Shown here: positions 44,901-51,840 of the stretch, piece by piece
How positions within the stretch are numbered: position 1 is the stretch's first letter
Layout: each line of letters opens with the position of its first letter
Translations under genes and position numbers: made by a program
The notes under the pieces: model-generated
Told to the model about the DNA's origin: nothing
The model's database searches: none
Seen by the model: only the letters and a program-made list of their open reading frames with translations
NCBI GenBank assembly: GCA_035506135.1
Contig: DATJPY010000074.1
Span: 3,002-67,001, forward strand
Reading direction: 5' to 3'
Source of the DNA: DATJPY01 sp035506135
GTDB lineage: Bacteria > Myxococcota_A > UBA9160 > PR03
Length of the DNA: 64,000 bases

Positions 44901-47055
44901 CGGCGCGGGGCTGCCGCCCATCTCCGGGTACTCGGATACTCAAGACGCGCCTGCCGTTTCCAGCGCCAGCGACGTGGCTTTCGTGAGCCCGAACGTGATC
45001 GCCGGGACCGACACCAACGGCGTGAACGACGTGTTCGTCCACGGCCCCTCCGGCGCCGACCTGTCGGGCGACGGCGACTTCTCCGACACCGTGCTCCGCT
45101 GGCTCGACACGGCGACGGGCACGGTCTCGAACCTGTGCCCCGCGACGAAGGTGTCGGTAGCGAACGGCAGCGCCGTGTTCCTGCGTCCGGAGTCCGCCGG
45201 GAACGCGACGGGCTGCCCGGCCGGGACCGCGCTCGACCTCAACGGGGACGGCGACGCCTCCGACGCCGTCGTCCACTACTGGGGCGGCAGCGGGAGCGCG
45301 GTGAACCTGAACCTCGCCGCGACCGACGTCGCGATGTCGTCGTCGTGGATCGCGGCGCTCGTCCCGGAGTCCGGGCAGGGCAACGCCGACCGCAACGGCG
45401 ACGGCGACACGCTCGACACCGTGCTCGCGGTGCACCCCGCTTCGAGCTCCGGCTCCTGGACCAACGTCGGCTGGGCCGCGGACAAGATCGCGATCTCGGG
45501 ATCGCTCGTGGCCTTCACGGTCCCCGAGGCGGCGCAGGGCGTCGACTTGAACGGCGACGGTGACCTCAACGACCGCGTGCTGCGCCTCTACGACGCCGCG
45601 ACCGGGACCCAGGTGAACATCGGCCGCGCCGTCGACGACTTCGTGCTCGGCGACCAGCTCGTGGCCTTCCGCGTGAACGAGGCCGCGCAAGGCCACACCG
45701 ATCTGAATCAGGACGGCGACACGGCGGACTCGGTGCTCCAGGTCTACGACCGCACGACGGGCCAGATCCGCACCAGCTACCAGGCGGCGCAGGCGTGCTT
45801 CCTCGACGTCTGCGATCCGCGCGTGCCGTACCGCGTGAGCGGGCGCACGGTGACCTTCCTCTCGCTCGAGGCCGAGCAGGGCGGCCTCGATCTGAACGGC
45901 GACGGGCAGCCGGGTGGGATCGCCGTGCAGGTCGTCAACGCCGCGGCGCCGGCCGTGACGCCGCCGCCGGGTCCGGTCAGTCCGGGGCTGCTGCTCGCCT
46001 CGGTGAAGATCGGCGTGTGCAACACGAACGGCGCCTCGTGCGCGAGCAACGCGGACTGCTCGGGCGGCACCTGCTTCACGCCGCCCGGAGAGTGCCTGCG
46101 CGACCTCGGGACGGCTTGCAACGTCGACCCGAGCGCGGGCCCGCCGCAGTGCCCCACCGGCCAGTTCTGCGTGGGCTCGGCCACCAACGGCAACGTCGGC
46201 ACCTGCTACGACGACGAAGGGGCGTGCACCTCCAACGCGAGCTGCACGGCGCCCGCGACCTGCCAGAGCGTGGGCCAGGACGTGCAGCGCGTGCCGCCGC
46301 CGCTCACCAACCAGACCGCCGGTGCGCAGGTGTTCGCGAGCGCCGGCCAGTGCCTCGCGAGCACCGGCCTCGCATGCGCCAGCGCCGACCAGTGCCGGCC
46401 GGGGGAGCTCTGCGACGCGGGATTCTGCAAACGCGACACGGGGCCGTGCAGACAGTCTTCGGACTGCAAGCTCGGCACCTGCTCGAGTCGGCTCATCACG
46501 GCCGCCGCCGCAGACAGCGACGGCGACGGCATCGCCGACCCCTTCGACAACTGCCCGACCGTCGCGAACCCCGACCAGGCCGACGCGGACAAGGACGGCA
46601 TCGGCGACGCCTGCGACAAGGCGACCTGCGGCAACCACGTCCTCGAGGCCGACGAGGAGTGCGACGACGGCAACCTCGCCAACGGCGACGGCTGCAACGA
46701 CCACTGCCGGACCGAGAGGCCTCCGTGCAGCGATGGCATCGACAACGACGGCGACGGGCTCATCGACTATCCCAACGACCCGGGCTGCTACAGCCCGACC
46801 TACGGCAGCGAGAGCCCTGCCTGCCAGGACGGCATCGACAACGACGGCGACGGCAAGATCGACTTCGACGGCGGAGCCGCCGCCAACCACGGCATCCCCC
46901 TCGGTCCGCCCGATCCGCAGTGCACCAAGCCCTACCAGGAGTCGGAGGCGCCCGCCCACTGCGGACTCGGATTCGAGTTGGCCCTCGTGGTGGCAGGGCT
47001 GCGCGCCGCGCGCAGGCTTCGCGGAGGCGGCGCCCGAGCCACCCGCCGCGGCTGA
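41950..47055 (+). CDS. 1701-residue secreted mosaic surface protein (PD40 blades, Ca loops, Cys-rich repeats)
   Basis: A large exported protein. TTG start: it is the only start in frame placed 5 bases after GAGGGGG, and it gives a signal peptide ending near AQIARA. Regions: Cys-rich repeats near 112-144 and 394-421 (CTSDSQCPGGEC); six PD40-like blades between about 636 and 950 (SRNGRYVVFKSAATNLV, SDDGRYIVFASPATNLVPG); seven DxNxDGD loops from about 1038 to 1315; more Cys-rich repeats 1358-1514; a thrombospondin-3-like Ca repeat near 1522 (DSDGDGIADPFDNCP); a DUF4215-type block (EECDDGNLANGDGC) near 1568; and two DGIDNDGDG repeats. The C-terminus is CGLGFELALVVAG followed by Arg-rich residues, a probable sorting tail. 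Likely a cell-surface protein. Bases 44000-44850 look lower in GC than the flanks. Confidence 0.85.
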   Translation: MGSWSRCRSLRSLLLVLVSVAVHAQIARADCNVIPGTVDQFRGALGTVDRPFAMPDDLVEVTVRPAVCDSASGGVQDWNHDGTVDANDHVVTLVFTPPNGGARNAVVLATSCSALTSATCAAGANAGNPCASDSQCPGSACSGPSRLASCQAQLGGTATCNAVTSGSDLSVTASSIAEKVRFKFPDTDALVGTPTDDETLTGPVKIAVTGAGLPLQCDLATNPCAGHTGLVACIDDLYEIDGTCSTQASEIDPTFGSFTALPLPNVYRQVCSTASPGTPCNPTTHEVRLTVDKAGNALVPMDYAGIYFYLQNGTVHVPRLIRGTLSIEAFSGGAFDPIQIPTAGDFLASYSNIGHRLPPLFTPVSGGSSMFGSVDAQIGVIRVARKGPATLVCSAGSNPGAACTSDSQCPGGECALFELRDRLLAGTGPIVIPSTAYTLSAENPVPIDGLLDTPNLIAAVRSEALDQADLNADGDQTDPVVTLRDKTTGDQIPIGRTTGVGRAETRVSQFPFRYPVLAADGNTVAFLEPEPLECDESGSPLACDRNGNGRILDTLLRAYRVSNDTATDLTNGAETPADAEPVIDGRSLALSGGRLFFRTNEASAATWAYHLTSSQTTTTTAGNGASGSGNGAPVVSMSRNGRYVVFKSAATNLVASTGSGLFLHDRDTDANGVLDEPGGISTTGLDGSVGATRADNGVVSANGTYVVYLSNSTGTGALFTSPGSYNPHALLRGSVSGGTPLRLARWGFAPNQFERAAVSADGRYVAFNTSGSFAANDTDSNNDIYRIDVTAPSIVLVDVDNAGNKGNSSPQFNENLGISDDGRYIVFASPATNLVPGDTNGATDIFLRDMVAGTTIRISAPVAGGQANGFSDDPQISGDGRFVAFHSVASNLVSGDTNGTDDSFVYDRDADGNGVFDEPGRVSLERVSVRSDDLQASGGKVRLSPDGRYAAFYGRPGLAPNTISPAAASDVAISDRLTGLVGFVGAGLPPISGYSDTQDAPAVSSASDVAFVSPNVIAGTDTNGVNDVFVHGPSGADLSGDGDFSDTVLRWLDTATGTVSNLCPATKVSVANGSAVFLRPESAGNATGCPAGTALDLNGDGDASDAVVHYWGGSGSAVNLNLAATDVAMSSSWIAALVPESGQGNADRNGDGDTLDTVLAVHPASSSGSWTNVGWAADKIAISGSLVAFTVPEAAQGVDLNGDGDLNDRVLRLYDAATGTQVNIGRAVDDFVLGDQLVAFRVNEAAQGHTDLNQDGDTADSVLQVYDRTTGQIRTSYQAAQACFLDVCDPRVPYRVSGRTVTFLSLEAEQGGLDLNGDGQPGGIAVQVVNAAAPAVTPPPGPVSPGLLLASVKIGVCNTNGASCASNADCSGGTCFTPPGECLRDLGTACNVDPSAGPPQCPTGQFCVGSATNGNVGTCYDDEGACTSNASCTAPATCQSVGQDVQRVPPPLTNQTAGAQVFASAGQCLASTGLACASADQCRPGELCDAGFCKRDTGPCRQSSDCKLGTCSSRLITAAAADSDGDGIADPFDNCPTVANPDQADADKDGIGDACDKATCGNHVLEADEECDDGNLANGDGCNDHCRTERPPCSDGIDNDGDGLIDYPNDPGCYSPTYGSESPACQDGIDNDGDGKIDFDGGAAANHGIPLGPPDPQCTKPYQESEAPAHCGLGFELALVVAGLRAARRLRGGGARATRRG

Positions 47056-47064
47056 TCGTGGCTC

Positions 47065-47079
47065 GAGCCCGGCGGGCTC
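47065..47079. terminator. Small hairpin between convergent genes
   Basis: GAGCCC and GGGCTC flank a GGC loop in the 23 bases between the end of the large surface protein and the end of the ferredoxin-like gene. The position fits a bidirectional terminator, but the stem is short and there is no T run. Confidence 0.3.
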
Positions 47080-47771
47080 TAGGCAGTCGACTTGCCTCCG
47101 AGGCGACGGGCTGCGAGGAAGGCGTCCATGTGGAAGCGCTGCTGCGCGTCGGGGTAGCGCTGATCACCGCCGACCGGGCACGCGCGGCGGGCGAGGCAGC
47201 CGCGCTCGCGACACTCGACACCTTTCTGTGACGCGGCGTGGGCGCCGCAGGCCGCGGCGTCGAAGCCGGGCGCCGTGAAGGCGCCGACGGGGCACGCCCG
47301 GAGGCACGGCCGGTCCGCGCAGCGGTCGCAGGGGGTCGGGCGGTGGTCGGGCGCGGGCAGCGCGAGGCGCTCGGCGAAGACGAGCGCGCCGCGATAGGCG
47401 TGCCACAGGCCGTAGTCCGGGTGGATCAGGATCCCGAGCGGCGAGGGATGCACCGGCTCGGCGCGCTGCGCCCAGCGCTGGAAGGGGTGTCGCGGGGCGC
47501 TCGCGAGCAGCGCGGCCGCTCCGAAGGCGGCGGCCACCTCGCCGAGCACCGCGGCGGACCAGCGGTCGAGCGGGTCGGCGCCGGCCGGCCGCGCGCGCTC
47601 GAAGGCCTCCCACATCCCGGAGCCGGCGTTGCCGGCCAGGACCAGCGTCGCGGTCGACCGGCCGTCGGGCAGCGGAGGGACCGCGTCGCGCGGCTCCGGA
47701 TGGAAGGCACCGCGCGGCACGAGGCCGCGCGCGCGGAGGGCGGACGCGACGTCTGTGAAGGCCGCCTGCAT
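47079..47771 (-). CDS. 4Fe-4S ferredoxin-like protein
   Basis: A 230-residue cytoplasmic iron-sulfur protein. The N-terminal 130 residues resemble the flavin/cobalamin-independent region of epoxyqueuosine-reductase-like proteins (LVLAGNAGSGMWEAFE, PLGILIHPDYGLWHAYR). A ferredoxin block follows: CDRCADRPCLRACPVGAF, a CxxCxxxxCxxxCP site, and a second cysteine set CRERGCLARRACPVG that could complete another cluster. The start is ATG 47771; there is no Shine-Dalgarno, and CATGCT lies 6 bases upstream, so it may be leaderless. It is divergent from a small lipoprotein gene. Electron partner unknown. Confidence 0.75.
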   Translation of the reverse strand: MQAAFTDVASALRARGLVPRGAFHPEPRDAVPPLPDGRSTATLVLAGNAGSGMWEAFERARPAGADPLDRWSAAVLGEVAAAFGAAALLASAPRHPFQRWAQRAEPVHPSPLGILIHPDYGLWHAYRGALVFAERLALPAPDHRPTPCDRCADRPCLRACPVGAFTAPGFDAAACGAHAASQKGVECRERGCLARRACPVGGDQRYPDAQQRFHMDAFLAARRLGGKSTA

Positions 47772-47942
47772 CCGCGAAGCATGGCCCGGCTTCCGGGGGC
47801 GCGCCCGCGCTGCCGTGATGCGGCGCACCCGGCCGCGGCCGCCTCCCTCCGAAGGAACTGTCAGTCGCGAGCTGCGGCACCGCCGCCGAGGGGAGGCGGG
47901 CCGGCTCGCTCGGCGTCGCCCTCCGGCGACGGGCGAAGCTCC

Positions 47943-48335
47943 ATGCACCCTCTCGACGGACCGCTCCGGTCCCGCTCCGGGCGCTGCGCGCTCCGCTGCG
48001 CCGCCCTCCTCCTGGCCGCGGCGTCCTGCGGCGGCCGCTCCACGCCCGAAGAGCGGCTCTGCGTCGAGATCCTGGCGCGGCGGTCGCCTGCGGCGCAGGT
48101 CCTCGCGATCGAGTCCGCGCCTGAGGAGCAGCGCGCCGCCATCACCTATCGCGTGAAGGGAAGCCCCGTCGCCAGCGAGCTCGACTGCGCGTTCCAGGCG
48201 AACGAGAACGGCGGGCTGCGCGTGCGGTCGGTGGCGATCGACGGCGAGCCGCTGCTCGAGGCCGAGCTCGCGGTCATCGACGCCGACCTGCTCTTCGACG
48301 ATCTCGGCCGGGGCGGCGCTCCGATGCGGCGCTGA
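47943..48335 (+). CDS. Small predicted lipoprotein
   Basis: A 130-residue protein with a charged N-terminus and a lipobox-like LLLAAASC at residues 19-26, so Cys26 would be lipidated and the protein held in the envelope. The mature part is acidic (ESAPEEQRAAITYRVKGS, AELAVIDADLLFDDLGRGG) with one further cysteine near 77. No family recognised. The start is chosen because it gives a proper lipoprotein signal; no ribosome site is evident. It ends 6 bases from the convergent diiron-protein gene. The 171 bases upstream show no clear promoter. Confidence 0.6.
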   Translation: MHPLDGPLRSRSGRCALRCAALLLAAASCGGRSTPEERLCVEILARRSPAAQVLAIESAPEEQRAAITYRVKGSPVASELDCAFQANENGGLRVRSVAIDGEPLLEAELAVIDADLLFDDLGRGGAPMRR

Positions 48336-48341
48336 GCCGGA

Positions 48342-49388
48342 TCAGGCCAGCTCGAGCCCCGTCTCGCCGGCGCGCACGCGGCGCTCCAGCTCGATGTCGT
48401 GGTCGACGTCCGACGTGGTGTTGGACTCGAACTCGAGGATACCGAGCTGCTCGAAGCGCTCGCGCTGGCGCCTCGACAGCAGGCCGAGGCTCTTCACGTT
48501 GGGCACGATCTTCGAGAAGAGCCGATAGCGGAACTGCCGGGCCAGGTCCGATTCGTCGGCGTGCGCGATGCACACGTCGGCGTCGAGGCCCATGGCCTCC
48601 CAGACCTCGCGGTTGCTGATGCGGTCGCGCATCAGCACGCACGCCTCGTACACGAACTCCTCGCGCTCGTTGCGCTCGGCCTCCGTCAGGTCCTCGCAGA
48701 ACTCGCGCAGCGAGAGCACGCCGAAGGCGACGTGCCGGGACTCGTCCTCCATCACGGCGGCCGTGAGGTCGCGCAGCAGCGGGTTCTGCGCGGTGTCGCG
48801 GATGGTGCCGAAGGCGGCCAGCGCCAGCCCCTCGACGACGATCTGCATGCCCAGGAACTTCATGTCCCAGCGCGAGTCCGTGAGGATCTGGTCGAGCAGC
48901 TTCTTGAGCTCCGGATTCACCGGATACTCGTGCTGGAGCTTCTCCTGCACGAAGCGGCGATAGACCTCCACGTGTCGGGCCTCGTCCATCACTTGCGTCG
49001 CGCCGTACTGCTTGGCCTCGTACCAGGGCACCGAGTCGACGATCTGCGCGGTGGCGAGCAGGGCGCCCTGCTCGCCGTGCAGGAACTGGCAGAGCTGCCA
49101 GGTGATCGCCTCGTGCCGCAGTCGGCGCCGCTCGCGCGGCGTGAGCTTGTCCCAGATCGGCGTCCCGTAGATGCCGATGCCCGCGTCGGGCACCAGCTCG
49201 CTCTCGGGGTCCACGTCGATCGTCCAGTCGAGGCGCGCGGTGCCGTTCCACTGGTCGCGCTTGGCGTTCTCGTAGAGGCGCATCAGGCGCTTGCGGGTCG
49301 CGTCGTACTCCCAGTTGTAGGCGAGGCTCTGGGGCACCTCGAGCTGCTCGATCGCGTGTGCGGGGGCGAGGCGTGTGGCGGCGGACAT
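48342..49388 (-). CDS. Ferritin-like diiron protein (putative oxygenase)
   Basis: A 348-residue helical protein with the full carboxylate-bridged diiron ligand set: Glu106 (HGEQGALL), Glu136-x2-His139 (MDEARHVEVY), Glu186 (VVEGLAL) and Glu216-x2-His219 (MEDESRHVAFG). This is the pattern of ferritin-like oxygenases and R2-like proteins. It is not a storage ferritin given its size and single-domain layout. The substrate is unknown; family members hydroxylate or desaturate organic substrates, or N-oxygenate amines. The ATG start has AGGAGA 8 bases upstream. The TetR gene just upstream on the same strand is probably its regulator. Confidence 0.8.
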   Translation of the reverse strand: MSAATRLAPAHAIEQLEVPQSLAYNWEYDATRKRLMRLYENAKRDQWNGTARLDWTIDVDPESELVPDAGIGIYGTPIWDKLTPRERRRLRHEAITWQLCQFLHGEQGALLATAQIVDSVPWYEAKQYGATQVMDEARHVEVYRRFVQEKLQHEYPVNPELKKLLDQILTDSRWDMKFLGMQIVVEGLALAAFGTIRDTAQNPLLRDLTAAVMEDESRHVAFGVLSLREFCEDLTEAERNEREEFVYEACVLMRDRISNREVWEAMGLDADVCIAHADESDLARQFRYRLFSKIVPNVKSLGLLSRRQRERFEQLGILEFESNTTSDVDHDIELERRVRAGETGLELA

Positions 49389-49414
49389 CCGGTCGTTCTC
49401 CTGTCGGTGGCGGG

Positions 49415-50095
49415 TCAGCGGGAGGCGGGGCGCCGCTCGGCGACCCCGAGATAGGCGAGGAAGGCGCGCGTCAGCTCGGCGGCGAGCTCGTCGTCGGACA
49501 GCGCGAGGTCGCTCGACCGGAGCTCTCCGAACAGCACGACGCTCTCGATCGCGCTCGCGACCATGGCGAGGCCGAACGGCGCCGCGAGCGGCGGGCTCGG
49601 GTGGCTGATCTCGGCAGCGCGCGCGAGCAGCAGGCGCGAGAGCTTCTCGCTCACGTAGTGGGACAGGCGCTCCTGGCGCGTCCGGAACTCGGCGTCGCTG
49701 TGGTTGCGCAGCACGAAGGCGCGAATCAGGCCCTCGCGATCGCGATACACCGAGACGAGGAAGCGGGTCACCGCGCCGAGGATCTCGGGGATCGTCGCGC
49801 CGTCCCAGCGAGCCGGGTCGAGCGCCTGGTCGGCCGTGGCCGTGGCCTGCTCGAGGTATCGCTCGTAGAGCGCGTAGAGCAGGCCGTCCTTGTCGTGGAA
49901 TCGGGTGTAGAACGAGCCCACCGAGGAGTCCGCGCGCCGCACCACCTCGGCCACGGTCGAGTCCTCGAAGCCCTTCTCGGCGACGAGCGCCTCGGCGGCG
50001 TCGAGGATGCGCTCGAGGGTGTCCTGGCTCCGAGCCTGCCGCGGCGGCCGCACCCACTGGAGGTCGTAGTGCCCTCGCGATGCTCGATCCGCCAT
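49415..50095 (-). CDS. TetR-family regulator next to diiron protein and nitroreductase
   Basis: A 226-residue TetR repressor. Helix-turn-helix: ERILDAAEALVAEKGFEDS, VAEVVRRADSSVGSFYTRF and DKDGLLYALYERY. The C-terminal domain is helical. The start is ATG 50095 with GTAGGAGG 6 bases upstream. Its promoter (TTGACG, 17 bases, TAGAAT) overlaps one inverted repeat, and a second copy lies just upstream, so it probably represses itself, the co-directed diiron gene 26 bases downstream and perhaps the divergent nitroreductase. Confidence 0.88.
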   Translation of the reverse strand: MADRASRGHYDLQWVRPPRQARSQDTLERILDAAEALVAEKGFEDSTVAEVVRRADSSVGSFYTRFHDKDGLLYALYERYLEQATATADQALDPARWDGATIPEILGAVTRFLVSVYRDREGLIRAFVLRNHSDAEFRTRQERLSHYVSEKLSRLLLARAAEISHPSPPLAAPFGLAMVASAIESVVLFGELRSSDLALSDDELAAELTRAFLAYLGVAERRPASR

Positions 50096-50119
50096 GGCCG
50101 CCTCCTACGCGCCGGCAAC

Positions 50120-50141
50120 TAGAATCAATGTTCTGATTCTA
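50120..50141. promoter_or_regulatory. Operator 1: inverted repeat overlapping tetR -10
   Basis: TAGAATCA and TGATTCTA are perfect 8-base arms separated by 6 bases. The right arm coincides with the tetR -10 box on the minus strand. The internal word GAATCAATGTTCTGAT recurs 51 bases away with three mismatches (GAACCAAAATTCTGAT), which supports a repeated binding site. Confidence 0.7.
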
Positions 50142-50164
50142 TCCAGGGGTCCGGTCCGCGTCAA
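50136..50164 (-). promoter_or_regulatory. Sigma-70 promoter of tetR (49415-50095)
   Basis: On the minus strand TTGACG (50164-50159), a 17-base spacer and TAGAAT (50141-50136) match the consensus at five of six bases each. Predicted start is near 50129, leaving a leader of about 34 bases with a good ribosome site. It is flanked by two operator-like repeats. Confidence 0.65.
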
Positions 50165-50169
50165 GAGGT

Positions 50170-50187
50170 TCAGAACCAAAATTCTGA
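50170..50187. promoter_or_regulatory. Operator 2: inverted repeat upstream of tetR -35
   Basis: TCAGAA and TTCTGA are separated by CCAAAA. The core GAACCAAAATTCTGAT aligns with operator 1 at 13 of 16 positions in the same orientation. The 51-base spacing is close to five helical turns. Confidence 0.6.
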
Positions 50188-50224
50188 TCGCTCCGCTCTT
50201 CGGCTCGAACCGGTGTCTTTCCGG

Positions 50225-50252
50225 GACCTTAGAAGGTCGGAAGTGATAGCAT
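50225..50252 (+). promoter_or_regulatory. Candidate extended -10 promoter for nitroreductase with inverted repeat
   Basis: TGATAGCAT at 50244-50252 has the TG-N-TANNNT form of an extended -10. Just upstream GACCTT and AAGGTC (50225-50238) form an inverted repeat with a 2-base centre. The predicted transcript start is near 50259, and GGAGGG precedes the ATG at 50290. Confidence 0.4.
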
Positions 50253-50289
50253 CCGCGGGCCGCGCCCGGCGCAAGGAGGGACAACGACC

Positions 50290-50931
50290 ATGGACCTGGC
50301 GACCTGCGATCGACTGCTCACGACGACCCGCTCGGTGCGCAAGCGCCTCGACCTGAAGCGCCCCGTCGAGCGAGCCGTGATCGAGCGCTGCATCGAGATC
50401 GCGCTGCAGGCTCCCACGGGCTCGAACGCGCAGGGCTGGCACTTCGTGGTGGTGACGGACGCGGCCCGGAAGAAGGCCCTGCGCGATCTCTACAAGAAGG
50501 GCTTCGACCTCTACATCAGCAACGACGCGCTCCGTCCCAAGTACGCCGCCGGCGACATGCGCCTCGCGCAGCAGCCGCGCGTCGAGTCCTCGGCCAGCTA
50601 CCTCGCCGAGCACCTGCACGAGGTCCCCGCGCTGGTGATCCCGTGCGTCGAGGGGCGCGTCGAGCAGGGCGGCGTGCTCGCGCAGGCCTCGATCTACGGC
50701 TCGATCCTGCCGGCGGCCTGGTCGTTCATGCTGGCCCTGCGCGCGCGCGGGCTCGGCTCCGCATGGACCACGCTGCACCTGCTCTACGAGAAGGACGCGG
50801 CGAAGATCCTCGACATCCCCGACAGCGTGACGCAGACGGCGCTGCTTCCCGTCGCCTACACCGTCGGTGGCGACTTCCGACCGGCGCGGCGACTCCCGGC
50901 CGCGAGCGTCACCCACTGGGATCGCTGGTAG
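50290..50931 (+). CDS. Nitroreductase-family FMN oxidoreductase
   Basis: A 213-residue FMN flavoprotein of the nitroreductase fold. Seen: TTRSVRKRLD (FMN phosphate), LQAPTGSNAQGWHFVVVTD, a C-terminal LRARGLGSAWTTLHL and ILDIPDSVTQTALLPVAY, the last typical of the family. It normally works as a dimer using NAD(P)H; substrates range from nitro compounds to enones or iodotyrosines, and none is indicated here. ATG with GGAGGG 9 bases upstream. It is divergent from the TetR gene across a 194-base region with two operator-like repeats, so joint regulation is likely. Confidence 0.88.
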   Translation: MDLATCDRLLTTTRSVRKRLDLKRPVERAVIERCIEIALQAPTGSNAQGWHFVVVTDAARKKALRDLYKKGFDLYISNDALRPKYAAGDMRLAQQPRVESSASYLAEHLHEVPALVIPCVEGRVEQGGVLAQASIYGSILPAAWSFMLALRARGLGSAWTTLHLLYEKDAAKILDIPDSVTQTALLPVAYTVGGDFRPARRLPAASVTHWDRW

Positions 50932-50938
50932 GGGCGGG

Positions 50939-51736
50939 TCAGCGATCCTCGAAGCTCGGCGCGCGCTTGGCGAGGAACGCCGCGATGCCCTCACGGAAGT
51001 CGCGGGTTCCAGCGGCGAGCACCTGATTGCGGTCCTCCATCGCGACGGCCTGCTCGAGGCTCCCGGCGTCGATCGAGTGCTTGAGGCACTCCTTGGTGAG
51101 GCGCAGCGCGAGCGGTGAGTTGCGCAGCATCGCGCTCGCCATCTCGCGCGCCGCGTCGTCGAGGCGCTCGTCCGGAACGACGCACGAGACCAGGCCGCAG
51201 CGGAGCGCGCGGCCGGCGTCGATGAACTCGCCCGTCAGCAGCAGCTCCGACGCGATCGACGCGCCCACCAGGCGCGGCAGGAAGTAGCTGACGCCGACGT
51301 CGCAGGCCGAGAGACCGAGCCGGATGAAGGCGGCATTCATGCGCGCCGACTCGCTCGCCACGCGCACGTCGGCGGCGAGCGCGATCGCGAAGCCGCCGCC
51401 GCTCGCGGGGCCGCGTACCGAGGCAATGATCGGCTGCGGCGCCGCGCGCATCTTCAGCACGAGCTCGCTCACGCGGCGCTGCGCGCGCAGGCCACCCTGC
51501 GTCGAGCCACCCTCACCCTCTCCGGTGCCCGCCTCCTTCAGGTCGAGCCCTGCGCAGAAGGCGCGGCCGGCGCCACGCACCACCACGACGCGCGTGTCGC
51601 GGTCGTCCGGCAGGCCGCCGAAGAAGTCGCGCAGCTCGGTGATCATGGCGCCGTTCAGCGCGTTCAGGGCCGCGGGGCGGTTCAGCGTGAGCCACGTCGC
51701 GTGCCCGTCGCGCTCGACCGTCAACGTCGTGTACAC
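50939..51736 (-). CDS. Crotonase-family protein with non-canonical active site
   Basis: A 265-residue enoyl-CoA hydratase/isomerase-fold protein. The oxyanion elements AFCAGLDLKEAG and ASGGGFAIA are present. The two hydratase glutamates are replaced: Ala117 follows GGGF, and Phe137 lies in RMNAAFIRLGL. Cys145-Asp146 (LSACDVG) falls where dienoyl-CoA isomerases keep an aspartate, so isomerase activity is conceivable. GTG start with GGGAGAG about 7 bases upstream. It is downstream of two MFS genes on the same strand, 99 bases away, with a 20-bp tandem duplication between them. Confidence 0.8.
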   Translation of the reverse strand: MYTTLTVERDGHATWLTLNRPAALNALNGAMITELRDFFGGLPDDRDTRVVVVRGAGRAFCAGLDLKEAGTGEGEGGSTQGGLRAQRRVSELVLKMRAAPQPIIASVRGPASGGGFAIALAADVRVASESARMNAAFIRLGLSACDVGVSYFLPRLVGASIASELLLTGEFIDAGRALRCGLVSCVVPDERLDDAAREMASAMLRNSPLALRLTKECLKHSIDAGSLEQAVAMEDRNQVLAAGTRDFREGIAAFLAKRAPSFEDR

Positions 51737-51800
51737 GCCTGCGCTCTCCCGGGCCGCGCCGTACCCGACGCGCGCGCCCGCATGGAACCACAGGCTGCGG

Positions 51801-51840
51801 GCCAGTGCCCGCTCCTCAGCGCCAGTGCCCGCTCCTCAGG
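51801..51840. repeat. 20-bp tandem duplication spanning an MFS stop codon
   Basis: GCCAGTGCCCGCTCCTCAGC (51801-51820) is repeated at 51821-51840 with only the last base changed. On the minus strand the copy at 51821-51840 contains the TGA stop of the MFS gene. This parallels the 31-bp stop-codon duplication at 13259-13320. Confidence 0.9.

Noticed and set aside
43564..46959. 1131-codon frame antisense to the large surface protein
   Set aside because: Composition is Val/Arg/Ala-rich with no motif. It is the expected mirror of Asp/Gly-rich codons in the real gene.
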